A stretch of DNA of 64,000 nucleotides from Eudorina sp. 2006-703-Eu-15 (lineage: Eukaryota; Chlorophyta; Chlorophyceae; Chlamydomonadales; Volvocaceae). Below the pieces are notes generated by a model. The model was not told where the DNA came from. It searched no databases and saw only the letters and a program-made list of their open reading frames with translations. The translations under genes and the position numbers were made by a program. Positions 18,501-29,818 of this stretch are shown here, in pieces (position 1 is the first letter of the stretch; every line of letters starts with the position of its first letter). Where the stretch lies: positions 775,621 to 839,620 of the forward strand of contig BDSI01000002.1 in assembly GCA_003117195.1 (NCBI GenBank), read 5' to 3'.

Positions 18501-21500
18501 TATGTCTTGATTGGCACGAGGGGTTATGTCGTATGTGCGTGTGTCCTGGGGGATGGGATGGTGAGGGACCGGCTAGGGTGCTTCAAGGGCGTCTTGGTTT
18601 GTTCAGGGAAAGCTGGAACTGCCACACTGTGGGGAGTTGAGCAAGGCGGTTTACGGGTGGGAGACCTCGTGAGATTCTGAGGGGCGGGCTGCCTGTCCGA
18701 CGGCGGCCCGCCGTCGTCGTCGTTGTCGTCGTGGTTGTCGTTGAAGTCAGTCACTGGCCACTGGGAGATCAGTCCCGGCCCGCCGCTGCCCCGTTGGTCA
18801 CAGAGCCAGGACCGGGGCTCACCGCACGCTTTGGTCACGGTCGGGTCGGGACGGGTCTCGCGCCTGTGGTGCCCACACCCCTGACGCAAGTGTTCACGCA
18901 GTGGTTTTGATTTTCCTCACGCGGCGTGCGTCAATCCTGATCCTCCCTCGGCTGACACCCGCGAGGGTCCAAACCTCAACCTCTTGGGGGGCTTGGGGTG
19001 GAGCTTCAGCCATGCCGCCAGTGTTGCGCCCTGCTCACCTGTGTCGCGCCCGCGCCCTCGCTCCCGGCCCCCGCCCCCGACCGCAGCAACCGCGCCTACT
19101 ACGCCGCCAGCACGCTGGGCGGCCTGACCCACGCGGACCAGCGCATCACGGAGGATGTGGAGAAGTTCGCCGCCTCCATCAGCGAGCTGTACGCGCACAC
19201 CTTCAAGGTGGGGCGGTGGGGGCGGTGGGGTCTTTGGGGTCTTTGGGCGCATCGGCGGCCCAACAGATTGGGAGCTTCGGCTGTCGCCGATGGCTGTCAC
19301 CGATGACCCGCGGGGTCCGCTGTAACATCCTTAATAATAGATTGGGAGGCAGAGCACGAGTGGGGCCGCGGGCCGGAAAGGTGGGGAGCGGCGGGAGGTA
19401 GGATGAGCGGGTGGGGGCAAGCGTGGGCACGTGGGCGTGTGTGTGTTCCTGTGGGCGTTGTGTGTGTGTGTGTGCGCGCGTGTTTGTTGGTCGATTTGTC
19501 TTGCAGGATTGAAGCGATGGGTTGATCTGGGTGACGGGTGGAGTGGACTCGGACCCTTCAGCTCCCCGTGGGTCCCTGTGGGGACCCAGTGATGCGCGGC
19601 TCCCCCACAGCGCCCCCGCCCGGTCCGACGTTGGTGTGCGCTGTGGCACTTTGTGCCTCGCGCCGTCTACACACGCACGCACGCCATCCAGGTCCGCTGC
19701 CCCAGGTTGGGTCGCCACGTCTTCGCACCGCTCGTTGTCGCCCATCTCGAGTCCGTCCGTCCGTCCGTCCGTCCGTCCTCCTCGTCCTCGTCCTCCTCCC
19801 CCTCCGTGCTGACAGACCACCACCTGTGCGCCCTCGTTGTCTCAACCAGCGCACTTCGTCTTCGCCTACACCCGGTGCGGTATTCCTAATCCCTCTGCTC
19901 GTGCCCCTGCCCCCCCCTCCCCGCCGCTCTGGCAGCAGCGCAGTTTGAAAATGTCTACCAATTTCCTATACCCCCCCTTCCCCCCGCTGCCCCGCCTCGC
20001 CCCGCTCCGGTCCCTCCCCTCCCTCCCCACTCCGGTTCACAGCCGCTGCTGGATGTGGTTCTGTTCACCCGCAGCCTGGCCCGCACCATGGGCTACAAGG
20101 GCCAGTTTGCGCTGTACGGCTATTACGTGGCGGTGGCGTACCTGCTGCGGGCAATCTCGCCGCCGCTGGCCTCCATGACGGCGCAGGAGGCGGCCCTGAG
20201 CGGGGCCTTCAGGTGGGGGGGCCTGTGCGGGTGTGCGGGTGTGTTGGGTAGGGGGGACGGAACCTAGAGAGCGAGACGGTGCGTGTTTAGGTAGGGGAGG
20301 ACTGAACCCGGATGTGCACATGTTGAGTGGTGCACATGCGGTGTCTCGCCCGAATAAACCTGGCGGCGCATGGCACGACACGTGCGTGCGTCCTGCCTTG
20401 CCTGCTCCGGCCAACCGCTTCGCGCAGCTCTTCCTGCGCAGTTCAACGTTGGCGTGCCAATGTCCTATACTCCCCGTTTCCCCTCTGCCCCCTCTGCTCT
20501 TCCCGTCCGCAGGGCTGCCCATCAGCGGCTGGTGACGTGCTCCGAGGAGGTGGCCTTCAACGACCCGCCCGCTGGGGCCGCCGAGCAGCTCGTCCTGAAC
20601 CAGCACCTGCGGCGGCTGCTGCGCTACACGGGGCTGTCGGCGCTGCTGAGGGGCATCCAGCAGGTGGCGGACGGCTACTTTGTCAAGGTGAGGGTGAGGG
20701 GGCGGAGGGGGGCGGCGGCGGAGGTATAGGAAATTGGTAGACATTGGCGGGGGGGGCGGCGGGGAGGGGGCAGGGGCCGGTGGTGCGTGCACAGGCGCGT
20801 GCGAAACTGTGTGTATGGTGGGCTGTGTGTTTAGATACGAGACCGCGTGTGTACGGGCGTGTACGGCATGGGCATGGGAGGCGTAGAGGCGTGCAGACCG
20901 CAAAGCAAACGGAAGTTTGGGTTTGGGGCGGGGGGGGGGAGGTTGATGTTGAGGTTGAGGTGGTACGGACAGGGCAGGCGCGGTGCTGTGCATTTGGTTT
21001 CCTATCTCACGGCCTGCAAAGCTGCGATCGATGTCGATCGTATCCCGTATGATGACGGGGGCCCTTGCCTCCCTCCCGCTATGCCCACTCAAGCAGCCAT
21101 TCGGCATTTCGTCCGCCCGGCGACCCCCTGGGTAACCGTTACAGGCGACCAGCAGCCTCCCCATTCGCCTTTTCGAACCGCGCCTTTCCCACCCTCGCCT
21201 CGCCCTCCACTGGCATGTCGCGGTGCGGTGCCGGACTCCTGCCGCCTCCCACCTTGCCTCCCATCCCCTATATCCCTCGTGTGGCCTCCCACCCCCCTGG
21301 CCCCCTCTTAACGGAGATTCGCCCTGGCAGCAGCGCAGTATAATCATGTCTACCAATTTCCTATACCCCCTTATCCCTCCCACCTTGCCTCCCACCCCCG
21401 CCCCCCACCCCTGCAGTACTTTGCCAGCGTGACGGCGCTGCTGGTGTACGGGTTGCCCATCTACTTCAAGGACCCGGCGACCCGTGGGACGCAGGGGGAG

Positions 21501-24500
21501 CTCACCAGGGACTACATCCGCTCCATGCGCCTGCTGCAGAACACGAGCAGGTGCGGCGGGGGGGAGAGAGGGAGGAGAAGGGGGGGAGGGAGGGAGGAGA
21601 AGGGGGGGAGGGAGGGAGGAGAAGGGGGGAGGGAGGGGGGAGGGAGGGAGGGAGGGAGGGGGGAGGGAGGGAGGGAGGGAGGGAGGGAGGGGGGGGAGGG
21701 CGGCGCGCGAGGTGGCAACCCCGGACCCCAACGATGTATCCATTACGTACCCTCTGGGTACCCGGACCCCGATCATGGTGCACTCACGTATCCGTGGGGT
21801 AAGTAATGCTGGAATCCACACTCGGCCTGGGAAAAAACTCCGTGTGGTGGGAAAGGGTAATCCCGTTCGTGTGCCTGGTCGGACCTTCACGCCTCTGCTC
21901 TGCGCCGGCAGCAGTGCAGCGTCAACAGACATGTTGACAACAACATGTCTGCCAAGGGCCTGCACCCGCCTCCCTCTCCCCATCCCCTCCCGCGCTCTCT
22001 CGCCTTGTGTGCAGGGGTGTAGGGGACCTGATCCTGGTGTACAAGCGGGTCACCGCCCTGGCCTCCCACACCTCGCGGGTTTCGGAGTTGCTGGAGCAGG
22101 TGGCCAGGCTGGTGGGCGAGGACGCGGAGCACCGGGAGCTCTTCCGCAAGAACGTGTCGGTCAACCACTTCCTGGGGCTGTCGGAGCCCTACCACGCGCC
22201 GGGAGGTGGGTGGGCAGGGGGCAACAGGGGAGGGGACGGAGGGGCAAGGGGGACGGAGGGGGTATGTGCAAAAGAAAACTGCATATATGTGTGTGTAAAA
22301 TATAACTGAGCCGCGAGATATGTGTGTGTGTGCGTGTGTGAGAGAGAGATATGTGTGTGAGATATGTGTGTGTGAGAGAGATATCGGTGTGTGAGATATG
22401 TGTGTGTACACATGCGGTATCTCGGAGCCGGGTCCGACGCTGACGGGGGCGCCAACCCTTACTCGCACATAAGGGGGGGGAGCCCACCGGCGGCCTATCC
22501 TCTGTTGAGGCGGTGGGGTGTGTCGCCCGAGCGCTCCATTGAGGGCGCCGGACTCCGGGGGCTCATCTCTCACCCGGCCTCCAGTGTCGCGCGGCGGGCC
22601 GCCTGCCCACGCCCGGCAGGCGGCCGGGCCTGGAACCCTCCACATCCAGGCCCTCGCTGACCTGGATCTGGACGGATCATGACCTTGCGACCCCTCCATT
22701 GCAATGTTGTGCTGTGCTGTGCTGTGCCTCCCGCGCACCCCCACGATCCCTCCCCTCCCCTCCCATTCCAAACCCTCTACCAATTCCCTCACCTCCCTCC
22801 CTCCCCTCCCTCGCCCGCCCGCCCGCCCTCAGAGCCGGTTGTGGCCTACGAGCCGCCCCCCGCCCCGAAGCGCACCCTGGGCGACACCCTGCGCTTCCGA
22901 CGGGTGGCGCTGGACTCGCCGGACGGTACGCCGCTCATCCGCGAACTCACCTTCGATGTGCTGCCCGGCAAGAGGTGCGTGTGTGTGTATAAAAGATAAC
23001 CGAGCCGCGAGAACGATGTGTTGTGTGTAAAAGAGAACTGAGCCGCGAGAAGTGAAGTCCAGCGCATTAGCCGATGTTGTGTGTGTGTGTGTTGATCGGC
23101 GGGCTTTTTTAACAAGAAGCCCACCCATAACCGCCCAGGTCCGGACCTCTGTGTGTGTGTGCGTGTGTTGGGGGATGTGAGTGTTGTAAATGGGTTGGAT
23201 GGTGAGTGGTGGGTGCAGTCACAAACCTAGAAGTAAAAAGGGTGGTGGGTGGGCGGGGTTGACAGAACGCCAAGCCGGTGACTGCGGGCGGTGGGTGCCG
23301 GGTGCGTTGTGAGCGGTGCTGATGGGGCCGATTGCTGCTCGTTTGCTAGGTCGACTTCGGTTTACATCAACCAACCAACTAACCAACCAACCGCGCGGGT
23401 CATCCCTTTGTCCTCTCCGCTCCCTCCCTACTGTCGCTCCCTGCCCCTCCCCGTCCCCTCCCCCCTGGTGCAGCGTCCTGCTGATGGGTCCCAACGGCTG
23501 CGGCAAGAGCTCGCTCTTCCGCGTGCTGGCGGGGCTGTGGCCACTGCAGGTGGGGCTGGGGCTGGGGTTGAGCGTGGGAGTTGTGAGACGGGGATGGGGA
23601 GCTGGGGTTTGCAGCAGAGGGGCATACACACACGCTCGCACACATACACGTGCTGTTCGGGTGGGTTTCTCGCCAAACACACGTGCACCGGAGGGGGCCT
23701 TGGAGCCTTTAACGGCGTCTTCGCCGGCCGGATCCTCAACACCGCCGCCGCCAAGATCAACTGCACCATCAGCTGTGCGTGGTCGCTGTTCGTCCCACTC
23801 CTCTCTCCTCCTCCACAGCGGCACCTACAGACCCCGCTCCGTCCCTCTTTCCTCCGGTTCCTCCCGCCTCCCCCCAGTATGAAAATGTCTACCAATTTCC
23901 TATACCCCCCTCCGCCCCTCCTCCGTGCCTCAGGCGGGCGAGATCACGACCCCCGCCTCGGGCAACGTGTTTTACCTGTCCCAGCGCCCCTACCTGGTCA
24001 CTGGCACGCTCCGAGACCAGATCCTCTACCCCAACCCGCCCAGGTGCGCCCGGGTCTGGGGTTTCGTGGCCGCCCACCCAACGGGAGGCGGCTGTGACAG
24101 GCTATGGGTTGGGCCACGGCGGTACATGATGGTGGGTCCAACCATCATGGCCCCCGACATCGGGTGCCGCACCGGCATCCCTGACAAAAGAGGTCGCGTG
24201 CCCTGCACCGCCAGCCCCGCCCTCGCACCCGACAGACTCCGCGGGATACCGAGGGGGGGTCAGAGGGCGGTCAGAGGGCGTCCCAGACTGCAGCTTTATC
24301 GGCACGTCGACACGTCGAGCGCTCCCGAGGTACCCTCACCCGTCATCCATCGAAACACCGGTAGCCACGCCGAGGCGGCCCAGGCCGGGCCTGAGGCCTA
24401 TGTGCCCGCATCTGTGTCTTCTTGGCCCCCTCGTGCCCCCCTCCTCCCCCTCCCCCCGCGGCAACTCCCCGTCCCGTGGCACCCTGCCCGGCCCCGCCCC

Positions 24501-25827
24501 GCCCCCCGCCCTGCCCCCCGCCCCGCCCCAGGTCCGTGTGGCGCGGCGCCACCCCCTCGGAGCACGCCCACTTCGTGTCTGAGGCGGGTTGGTCGCCCCC
24601 ACCCGCCTCGACTGAGCTGGACGCCCAACTAGAGAGGTGCCTCCGGTCCGTGGAGCTCGAGTACCTGCTGGCCAGGCACGGGTGGGACGCGGTGCACAAC
24701 TGGAACGTGAGTGAGGGTGGAAAGGATGTGTGTGTGTGTGGGGGGGGGGGGGGGGCTAAATTGAAAAAAGAAATAAACCCGAAGAACGAACCGTGTGTGG
24801 ACGGGGGGTGGGCAAGAGAGGGTGTGGGAGGCAGGGAAGCAGGCAGGCACGCGGGCGGGTAGGCAGTGGTTTGGCGGAAGCCGGGTGGAGTGCTGTGTGG
24901 TCGCCGTTTCCCGCGGATCCTTGGGTCCCTTGGTGGCACACGTTTGGTGGCACACGTTTTGCCGTATCAAAACTGGTCGCGGCGGCCGAATCGCTCCGAG
25001 CACGTCGCTGTGCTCGTCCTGCTCGTCCTACTCGCGCAGGAGGTGCTGTCGGGCGGGGAGAAGCAGCGCCTCGCCATGGCGCGCCTGCTGTACCACAAGC
25101 CGCAGTACGCCGTACTGGACGAGTGTACGAGTGCCGTGAGCGCGGACGGCGAGCTGCGGCTGTACAGCGAGTGCCTCCACGCTGGGGTCACGTTTCTGTC
25201 CATCGCGCACCGACCCGCACTCAAGCGCTTCCACTCGGCGGTCATCCATTTTGACGCCAACGTCTCCAAGACGGGGCGCGGATGGTGGGTCTGCTGCTGT
25301 GTTCGGGGAGTGGGTTTGGGTTGAATTTGGGTTCAGGTTTGCGGATTCGGCGGGGGTTGGGATAACAAAATTTGGCAAAACCAGCCCAGAACGAGCCTGA
25401 TCACGCCCAGCAGCGGCGGGATTATGGGATGGCGAAATGGAATGAGGGTGCCACCTTCGGTCATGAGTACTTTGACGGACCGAACGAACTGCTGTTGGTT
25501 GTCGGTTTTCGGTTTCGCACGCCATATGTAGCCGGGTCGTGTATGCACCGCGGTCGATGTGTTTTTTGCACATGTGCGAGTGTCGACTCTCTTACCGTAC
25601 CTTGCCCATTATTCCGTACGATACTGCCGTACCGCAGGTGGAGTGAGGTGCTTCCGGAGCCCGGCTGCCCTCCGGGCGCCGGCGGCGGCGACAGCTGCGG
25701 CCCCCATTCGGCCGGCAGCGCCCCGGCCCTGTCCCGACCTACCTTGGGCGCGGGCGGCGCGGGCGGGGGCGCCAACACGCCCAGCCGGCTGGCCTCGTCC
25801 ATGCGGCCACCTCGGGCAGGCAACTGA
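15586..25827 (+). CDS. Peroxisomal ABC half-transporter, subfamily D
   Basis: Fifteen exons, all in phase: 15586-15648, 16384-16541, 17596-17719, 18272-18432, 19087-19207, 20043-20212, 20513-20687, 21417-21550, 22015-22205, 22833-22974, 23474-23549, 23934-24043, 24532-24706, 25040-25284 and 25638-25827, giving 744 aa. The membrane domain (about 70-430) includes KEAGLILVQGCLLVSRTLL and the ABCD-typical SEEVAF segment at 276-281. The nucleotide-binding domain has Walker A GPNGCGKS (485-492), Q-loop Q522, signature LSGGEKQ (603-609), Walker B LDE (626-628) and switch H657, all intact. CTSAVS after Walker B is characteristic of ABCD1/ABCD3-type proteins. These act as dimers in the peroxisomal membrane and import fatty acids or their CoA esters. 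The short first exon (MAGSLATLLASLPPARKRIL) is the least certain part; it is chosen for its phase-0 GTCAGT donor. The last 60 residues are Gly/Ala/Pro-rich. Confidence 0.95.
16301..16353 (-). repeat. Intron repeat family A, inverted copy
   Basis: On the minus strand it reads TGTGTAAAAGAGAACTGAGC, then CGCGAGAAGCGAAGTCCAGC. It lies 30 bp before ABCD exon 2. The same motif occurs at 11345-11388, 18443-18466, 22290-22318, 22985-23075 (two copies) and, inverted, 54166-54190. Confidence 0.8.
18443..18466 (+). repeat. Intron repeat family A, copy in ABCD intron 4
   Basis: TGTGTAAAAGAGAACTGAGC followed by CGCG begins about ten bases after the exon 4 donor and then runs into a GT repeat. It has the same core as the other family A copies. 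Confidence 0.75.
19275..19341 (+). mobile_element. Retroelement tail fragment (family E) in ABCD intron 5
   Basis: A 67-bp segment ending GGGGTCCGCTGTAACATCCT and then TAATAATAG. It closely matches the last part of the copies at 50711-50872, 29663-29818 and 41394-41900. Shared 3' ends and variable 5' ends suggest 5'-truncated retrotransposition. Confidence 0.7.
19931..19974 (+). repeat. Intron repeat family B, ABCD intron 5
   Basis: GGCAGCAGCGCAGTTTGAAA followed by ATGTCTACCAATTTCCTATA and a C run, ending about 70 bp before exon 6. The core ATGTCTACCAATTTCCTATA recurs at 21346-21365 and 23885-23904, and in reverse at 20724-20743. Confidence 0.85.
20724..20746 (-). repeat. Intron repeat family B, inverted copy in ABCD intron 7
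   Basis: The plus strand reads TATAGGAAATTGGTAGACAT 37 bp after the exon 7 donor. It is the exact reverse complement of the family core. The same intron carries a direct copy near its 3' end (21346-21365), so the intron is framed by inverted repeats. Confidence 0.85.
21324..21370 (+). repeat. Intron repeat family B, ABCD intron 7 end
   Basis: GGCAGCAGCGCAGTATAATC followed by the core ATGTCTACCAATTTCCTATA and a C run, ending 46 bp before exon 8. Confidence 0.85.
21555..21712 (+). repeat. GGGA polypurine tract in ABCD intron 8
   Basis: About 150 bp of G-rich units (GGGAGGGAGGAGAAGGGGG and GGGA runs) lie immediately after the exon 8 donor. The transcript strand is almost pure purine with many closely spaced G runs. 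Confidence 0.9.
22985..23083 (+). repeat. Intron repeat family A, two tandem copies
   Basis: ABCD intron 10 starts with two successive copies, TATAAAAGATAACCGAGCCG and TGTAAAAGAGAACTGAGCCG. The second continues into the longer shared segment CGAGAAGTGAAGTCCAGCGC. Confidence 0.8.
23879..23910 (+). repeat. Intron repeat family B, ABCD intron 11 end
   Basis: TATGAAAATG then TCTACCAATTTCCTATACCC, ending about 23 bp before the acceptor of exon 12. It is identical in its core to the copies in introns 5 and 7. Confidence 0.85.
24757..24781 (+). repeat. A-rich 25-bp repeat, copy 1
   Basis: TAAATTGAAAAAAGAAATAA followed by ACCC lies in ABCD intron 13. An identical stretch occurs downstream of NMD3 at about 59050-59074. 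Confidence 0.75.
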
Positions 25828-26050
25828 GGGTCGTATGTGACGGCGCCTCGGGCACGCATCGGCCGGTCCTCATGACTGGAGGAGGCGGAGGAGGAGGAGG
25901 CGGTCGCAGGCGTTGGTTTGGGGCATGGGGCGGGGAAATGCGGTATTGGCCACGTCACAAACACGTGCTGGCGGTGGTGGTGGTGGTGTGAGTGTTTTTG
26001 GTGACCTAGAGGGGTGACGAAGTTGGTGTGGGGCTATCCCTTGTGCGACT

Positions 26051-26121
<71 letters not shown>

Positions 26122-26980
26122 ATTGCAACCCGCCCGCCCGCCCGATCCCAGGTGTGTGTGTGTGTGTGTTTGTGTCGGGTGGTTTGCTCGCGGTGAGGTG
26201 GCGCTGATGTGGATGGGAGTGTGCAACAGTGCAAGTAGGCGGCATTGAAGGGCAGTAAGTTGGCTTCCTGACGTATAGCTCCCTGGGGGCGATCGTGGCA
26301 CATGACCTGCGCAGTTCGCGTGGCGGCATCTCTGCGGGGAGCTGCTGTGGCGCAGGATGGGGCCCGAGGGCCCTTCTCAGCGGCCGGCCGTGACCGCAGC
26401 TTTTCGCACGTTCCCTTTATGTGGACTGAAGGAAGCCCCGATGGAGGCTGTTCAGAAGGCGCCTGGACGAGCAGTCGAGCAGGATAGCAGTACGGCAGGG
26501 GCGATGCTGGCTAATGACGGCGGTGATGGTGGTGGTAATGGCGGTGGTGGTGGCAACCGGCGGTCAGCCGGACGTCGAGTTGGGGGCAGTCCCGGTGGCG
26601 GCGCCATCGGCACCCTAGGCGGCACGTACGGGCGCCGGACGGCGACTGTACGGTACTGGCGCGCAGCCACGCCGCCTGGAAAGCGTGAGGTGCGACGGTA
26701 CCTTACGTGGAGGGCGGCCCGCCTCCGGCCGGTAGGTGCTGAAGGGTGATGATCTTCATGCGGCTCCAGCCTGTCTTCCCATCCGGTCTCCACTTCCCCG
26801 CGTACTACAGGGTCCTTGACGCCTCACGCAGCATTCTGCGGCTGCTGCGGCTGCGGAGGAAATGGGTCGCCCTTGGCGTCGTTCGTTTGAACGCCTGAGG
26901 CGGCAGGAGTGCGAATGGCGACGGGAGAGGGGGCCTGGGTCCCGCTGCAGGATATGGGTCGTGCCTGTGGCCTCGTGGCT
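25828..26980. other. ABCD 3' flank, microsatellites, no clear gene
   Basis: The 3' flank of the ABCD gene carries a (GT)n tract at 26053-26118, followed by a copy of the GCAACCCGCCCGCCCG repeat (26113-26150). Between 26300 and 26750 both strands have open frames rich in Gly/Arg or Pro/Arg. These are mirror images of GC-rich simple sequence and show no credible splice structure. Confidence 0.5.
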
Positions 26981-28077
26981 TTACGGGCCAGGGCGTGGGC
27001 CGTCGTCTTGGTGGTCTGGCGTGCTGTGGTTGTCTTTCCAGGGTCGGGTGGCCAGTAGTCGGATGAGTGGGGTCAGTGGTGGGAGAATGTTGAGACCTTC
27101 CTTCGTTTCCTTCCTACTAACCGCGCCAAAATTACGCCACTCGTTAAAAAGCAGCTGCAGACCGAGAAACAGCGACCCCAGCACAGCCACCCGTGGACCT
27201 CCGGCTGTATGTCACGTTCCGTTGTGATGTGGGTCGGGGCTTGGTTTGTTTGTTTGTTTGCACCCTAATGCGGGTTTGGAGGCCTCGGTCTGGGGCGGTC
27301 CCTATCGGGGCACGACGTCCCGAGGGACGTTTGGGAAAGTGACGGGAAGGTGCCGCTGCTGCTGGCCGCTGCTCGGAACCACCCGAACCTTGCTGCCGAG
27401 GTTGCGTACCGTCGCAGGTAGGCGGGGAAGTGAGTCAGACCTGGCGCTTCATGGAGTACGGCATTGCTCCGGGAATAGGGCCCGTAGGGGACTCCTGCGG
27501 TCAGCGGGATGACGATGCCATGGCCGGGCGCGACGCGCACTGTATGTCGTCGGAGGCCGCCGGGAGGCTGCTGGCGTCGTTGGCGACGAATTTCATTGTT
27601 TGGGCGGTGGTGGCGGTAGCGGTGGCGATAGGGGTGGCGGTGGTGGTTGAGGTAGCTAGTGGAGACGGTGGTGGCGGTCGTGGCAGAAAAGGAGGCGGTA
27701 GGGCGGTGCCTGCTGCCGCGCGCCCGCACCTCCTGACGCAATCTACTTCGTTGTGCTCCGCTCCTCTGGACGCCCGGACGACCGCTTAACGATGTTCGCT
27801 GCTGCATGTATGCGTCGGTTTTGGTGCTGGCGGTGATATGCGGGCGGCGGGTCCGCATCAGACGCGCCGATCCCAGCGTTGCATGACAGCTGCGGCATGA
27901 CAGCTGCGGCCGATCTGTACAGTAAGATTCAATTGATTTGACGCAATGCACGGCCGTGCACCCGCACCTGATAGGGGGTCGGAGAGCGCGTCCCTGACAG
28001 GGATCGCCTCGACGGGTCGACTGATGTTGTAACAAGGAACGCCGGGCGTTGAGAGTGTACCCAACAACCGAGATCAT
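26981..28077 (-). other. Possible minus-strand exons, unrecognised
   Basis: Two pieces read like protein. Positions 27302-27440 encode a stretch containing VRNLGSKVRVVPSSGQQQRH that ends in a stop at 27302, preceded by CCAG at a plausible acceptor. Positions 27190-26981 encode AVLGSLFLGLQLLFNEWRNF and end in a stop. They cannot sit in one simple transcript as read, no start exon is convincing and no family is recognised. Treat this as a hint only. Confidence 0.2.
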
Positions 28078-29662
28078 GCACTAAATTCATAGACGGTTAC
28101 ATTATCATTAATGATGTAGATAGAGAGACCCGCGTGGTAGTAGATAGACCCGCGTGGTTATATAGCCGCCAAGGAGATTGCCAAGCGGGCCCTCTCCATG
28201 CCACCGCGCCTCCATCCTCCTCACCCTTCTCCACCCTCTATCCCCCTCCTCCATCCCCCTCCAACCGCCTCCGACAATCACTCCCTTCAGACCCGCACAA
28301 TGCCAGCCCTTTCCGTCGGACGGGTCGCTGGGTCGGTCGGGTCAGCCTTATCCCCCTTCCCCGCCCTCCCCCAACTGCTTGCGGCTTGAATAACAAATGC
28401 CGTTTTGCGAAGCAGGGAACGAGTGCACGTACGTTAAAGTGTGTAAGCAAGCGGTACGACCCGCCCTATCTACCGCAGATAGAGGTAAGTCTCGTTCTGT
28501 ACGGATGTGCGTTCCACGCACAACGAACAGCAGGGGTATAGGGTTTAGTTGTATCTTGTATGTAGCACGCACGTCAGGACGGCGCGTACGTGCTGCAAGA
28601 TACGTAAACATCGATACAGCTGCAAGTTTCTGGCCTCAGCATGCAGCAGGCAGGTCTTTCCAGCCGTATCGATCGATCTTTCTGATCTTTGCTCCATCCC
28701 CGGCCCCGCATGACATTGTGATTGACACATGCACCCGCCTAGGTATGCGACGCCTCCCTGGATTGATTGGCCTCCCTAGCTAATTAATGGAAATCGTGTA
28801 TGTATGTCTAAGTTATGGACAGTCCGATTGCGCGCCTGTCTGCACGGCGACCGAGGAGCTTCATTATTGCTGCGGGGTCCCTCTTGTAACGATACTTCGT
28901 TAGTTGTGATGCAGTTCGTCAGGAAGGTCGGATGTCATCACACAGACGAACTTTCATTATTCGCGAGCAAGGAGTGCGGACGGAAAATGTTATGCGTCGC
29001 GGATGGCGCCTAAGCGAACGCGCGCGCGCCATCATACTCTCGAATCGCTCACACTCTGTGCTTTAACCGGAGTCTAAATGATGGTATCATACGAAACATT
29101 ACCATTTTTGTTTTCAGCCAAAAATTAAAATGTAAACCGACGTGACAAACTGGTTTTCGTCCCGGCCACTCGCGTTGTTATGCATGACGGCTTCTGGGTC
29201 ATGTTAGATATATAACCAGAAATAGTCAGACAGTTCAAGCTTTAAGCTGTTACATAATAAGTTCCAGGAGAAAGGTACCGCCAAATCACGTGCTTTCCAG
29301 TTCCGTGGGCGGACACGTGACTATGTTCTGCTATGTTACTACTATTACTGAACTGAACACGTAGGGTTGGATGGACCAATCAGCAGATGGCGTAATTTAT
29401 TTAGCGCATTATTGCCCATCATCATATCACATCCTTTATCCAGGTTGGCATCATGCATCAAACGAGACGTCCGCCCTTCCATTCCGAGCGACCGACCCCA
29501 ACAGGCCCTGCCCCTCCCTGATGACCGACCCCACTTTCCGTGTCTAGATATTATTTGCGTGTGTATGACGCACGCACGTCGTTGCTCGCAGCGCTTCGCA
29601 GCCTGTACACCGTGCCCCATCAGCAGTCAGCACGCTTACTACATGATACAGTACAATACTAT

Positions 29663-29818
29663 GGTTCCCTGGTAGTGCGGGCACGGGGAGTGTTTCGGTG
29701 CACTTGTGGAGCCTGTCCGGTGCACCATGGTGGCGCAAGTTCGTTTATGCAGTGTATGGTGACGAAGTCACCAAGCAATGACCCGCCGCGGGGTCCGCTG
29801 TGACATCCTTACTAATGA
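29663..29818 (+). mobile_element. Retroelement tail (family E), 5'-truncated copy
   Basis: About 155 bp shared with 50711-50872 (same strand) and with 41394-41560 (opposite strand). Landmarks are GGAGTGTTTCGGTGCACTTG, ATGGTGGCGCAAGTTCGTTT and a terminal GGGGTCCGCTGTGACATCCT. The shared 3' boundary with differing 5' boundaries is the signature of a non-LTR retroelement. Confidence 0.75.

Noticed and set aside
26053..26118. Long Cys/Val and Thr/His open frames across the GT repeat
   Set aside because: They are translations of a pure dinucleotide microsatellite. The same happens at 8000-8200 with TA (Tyr/Ile frames).
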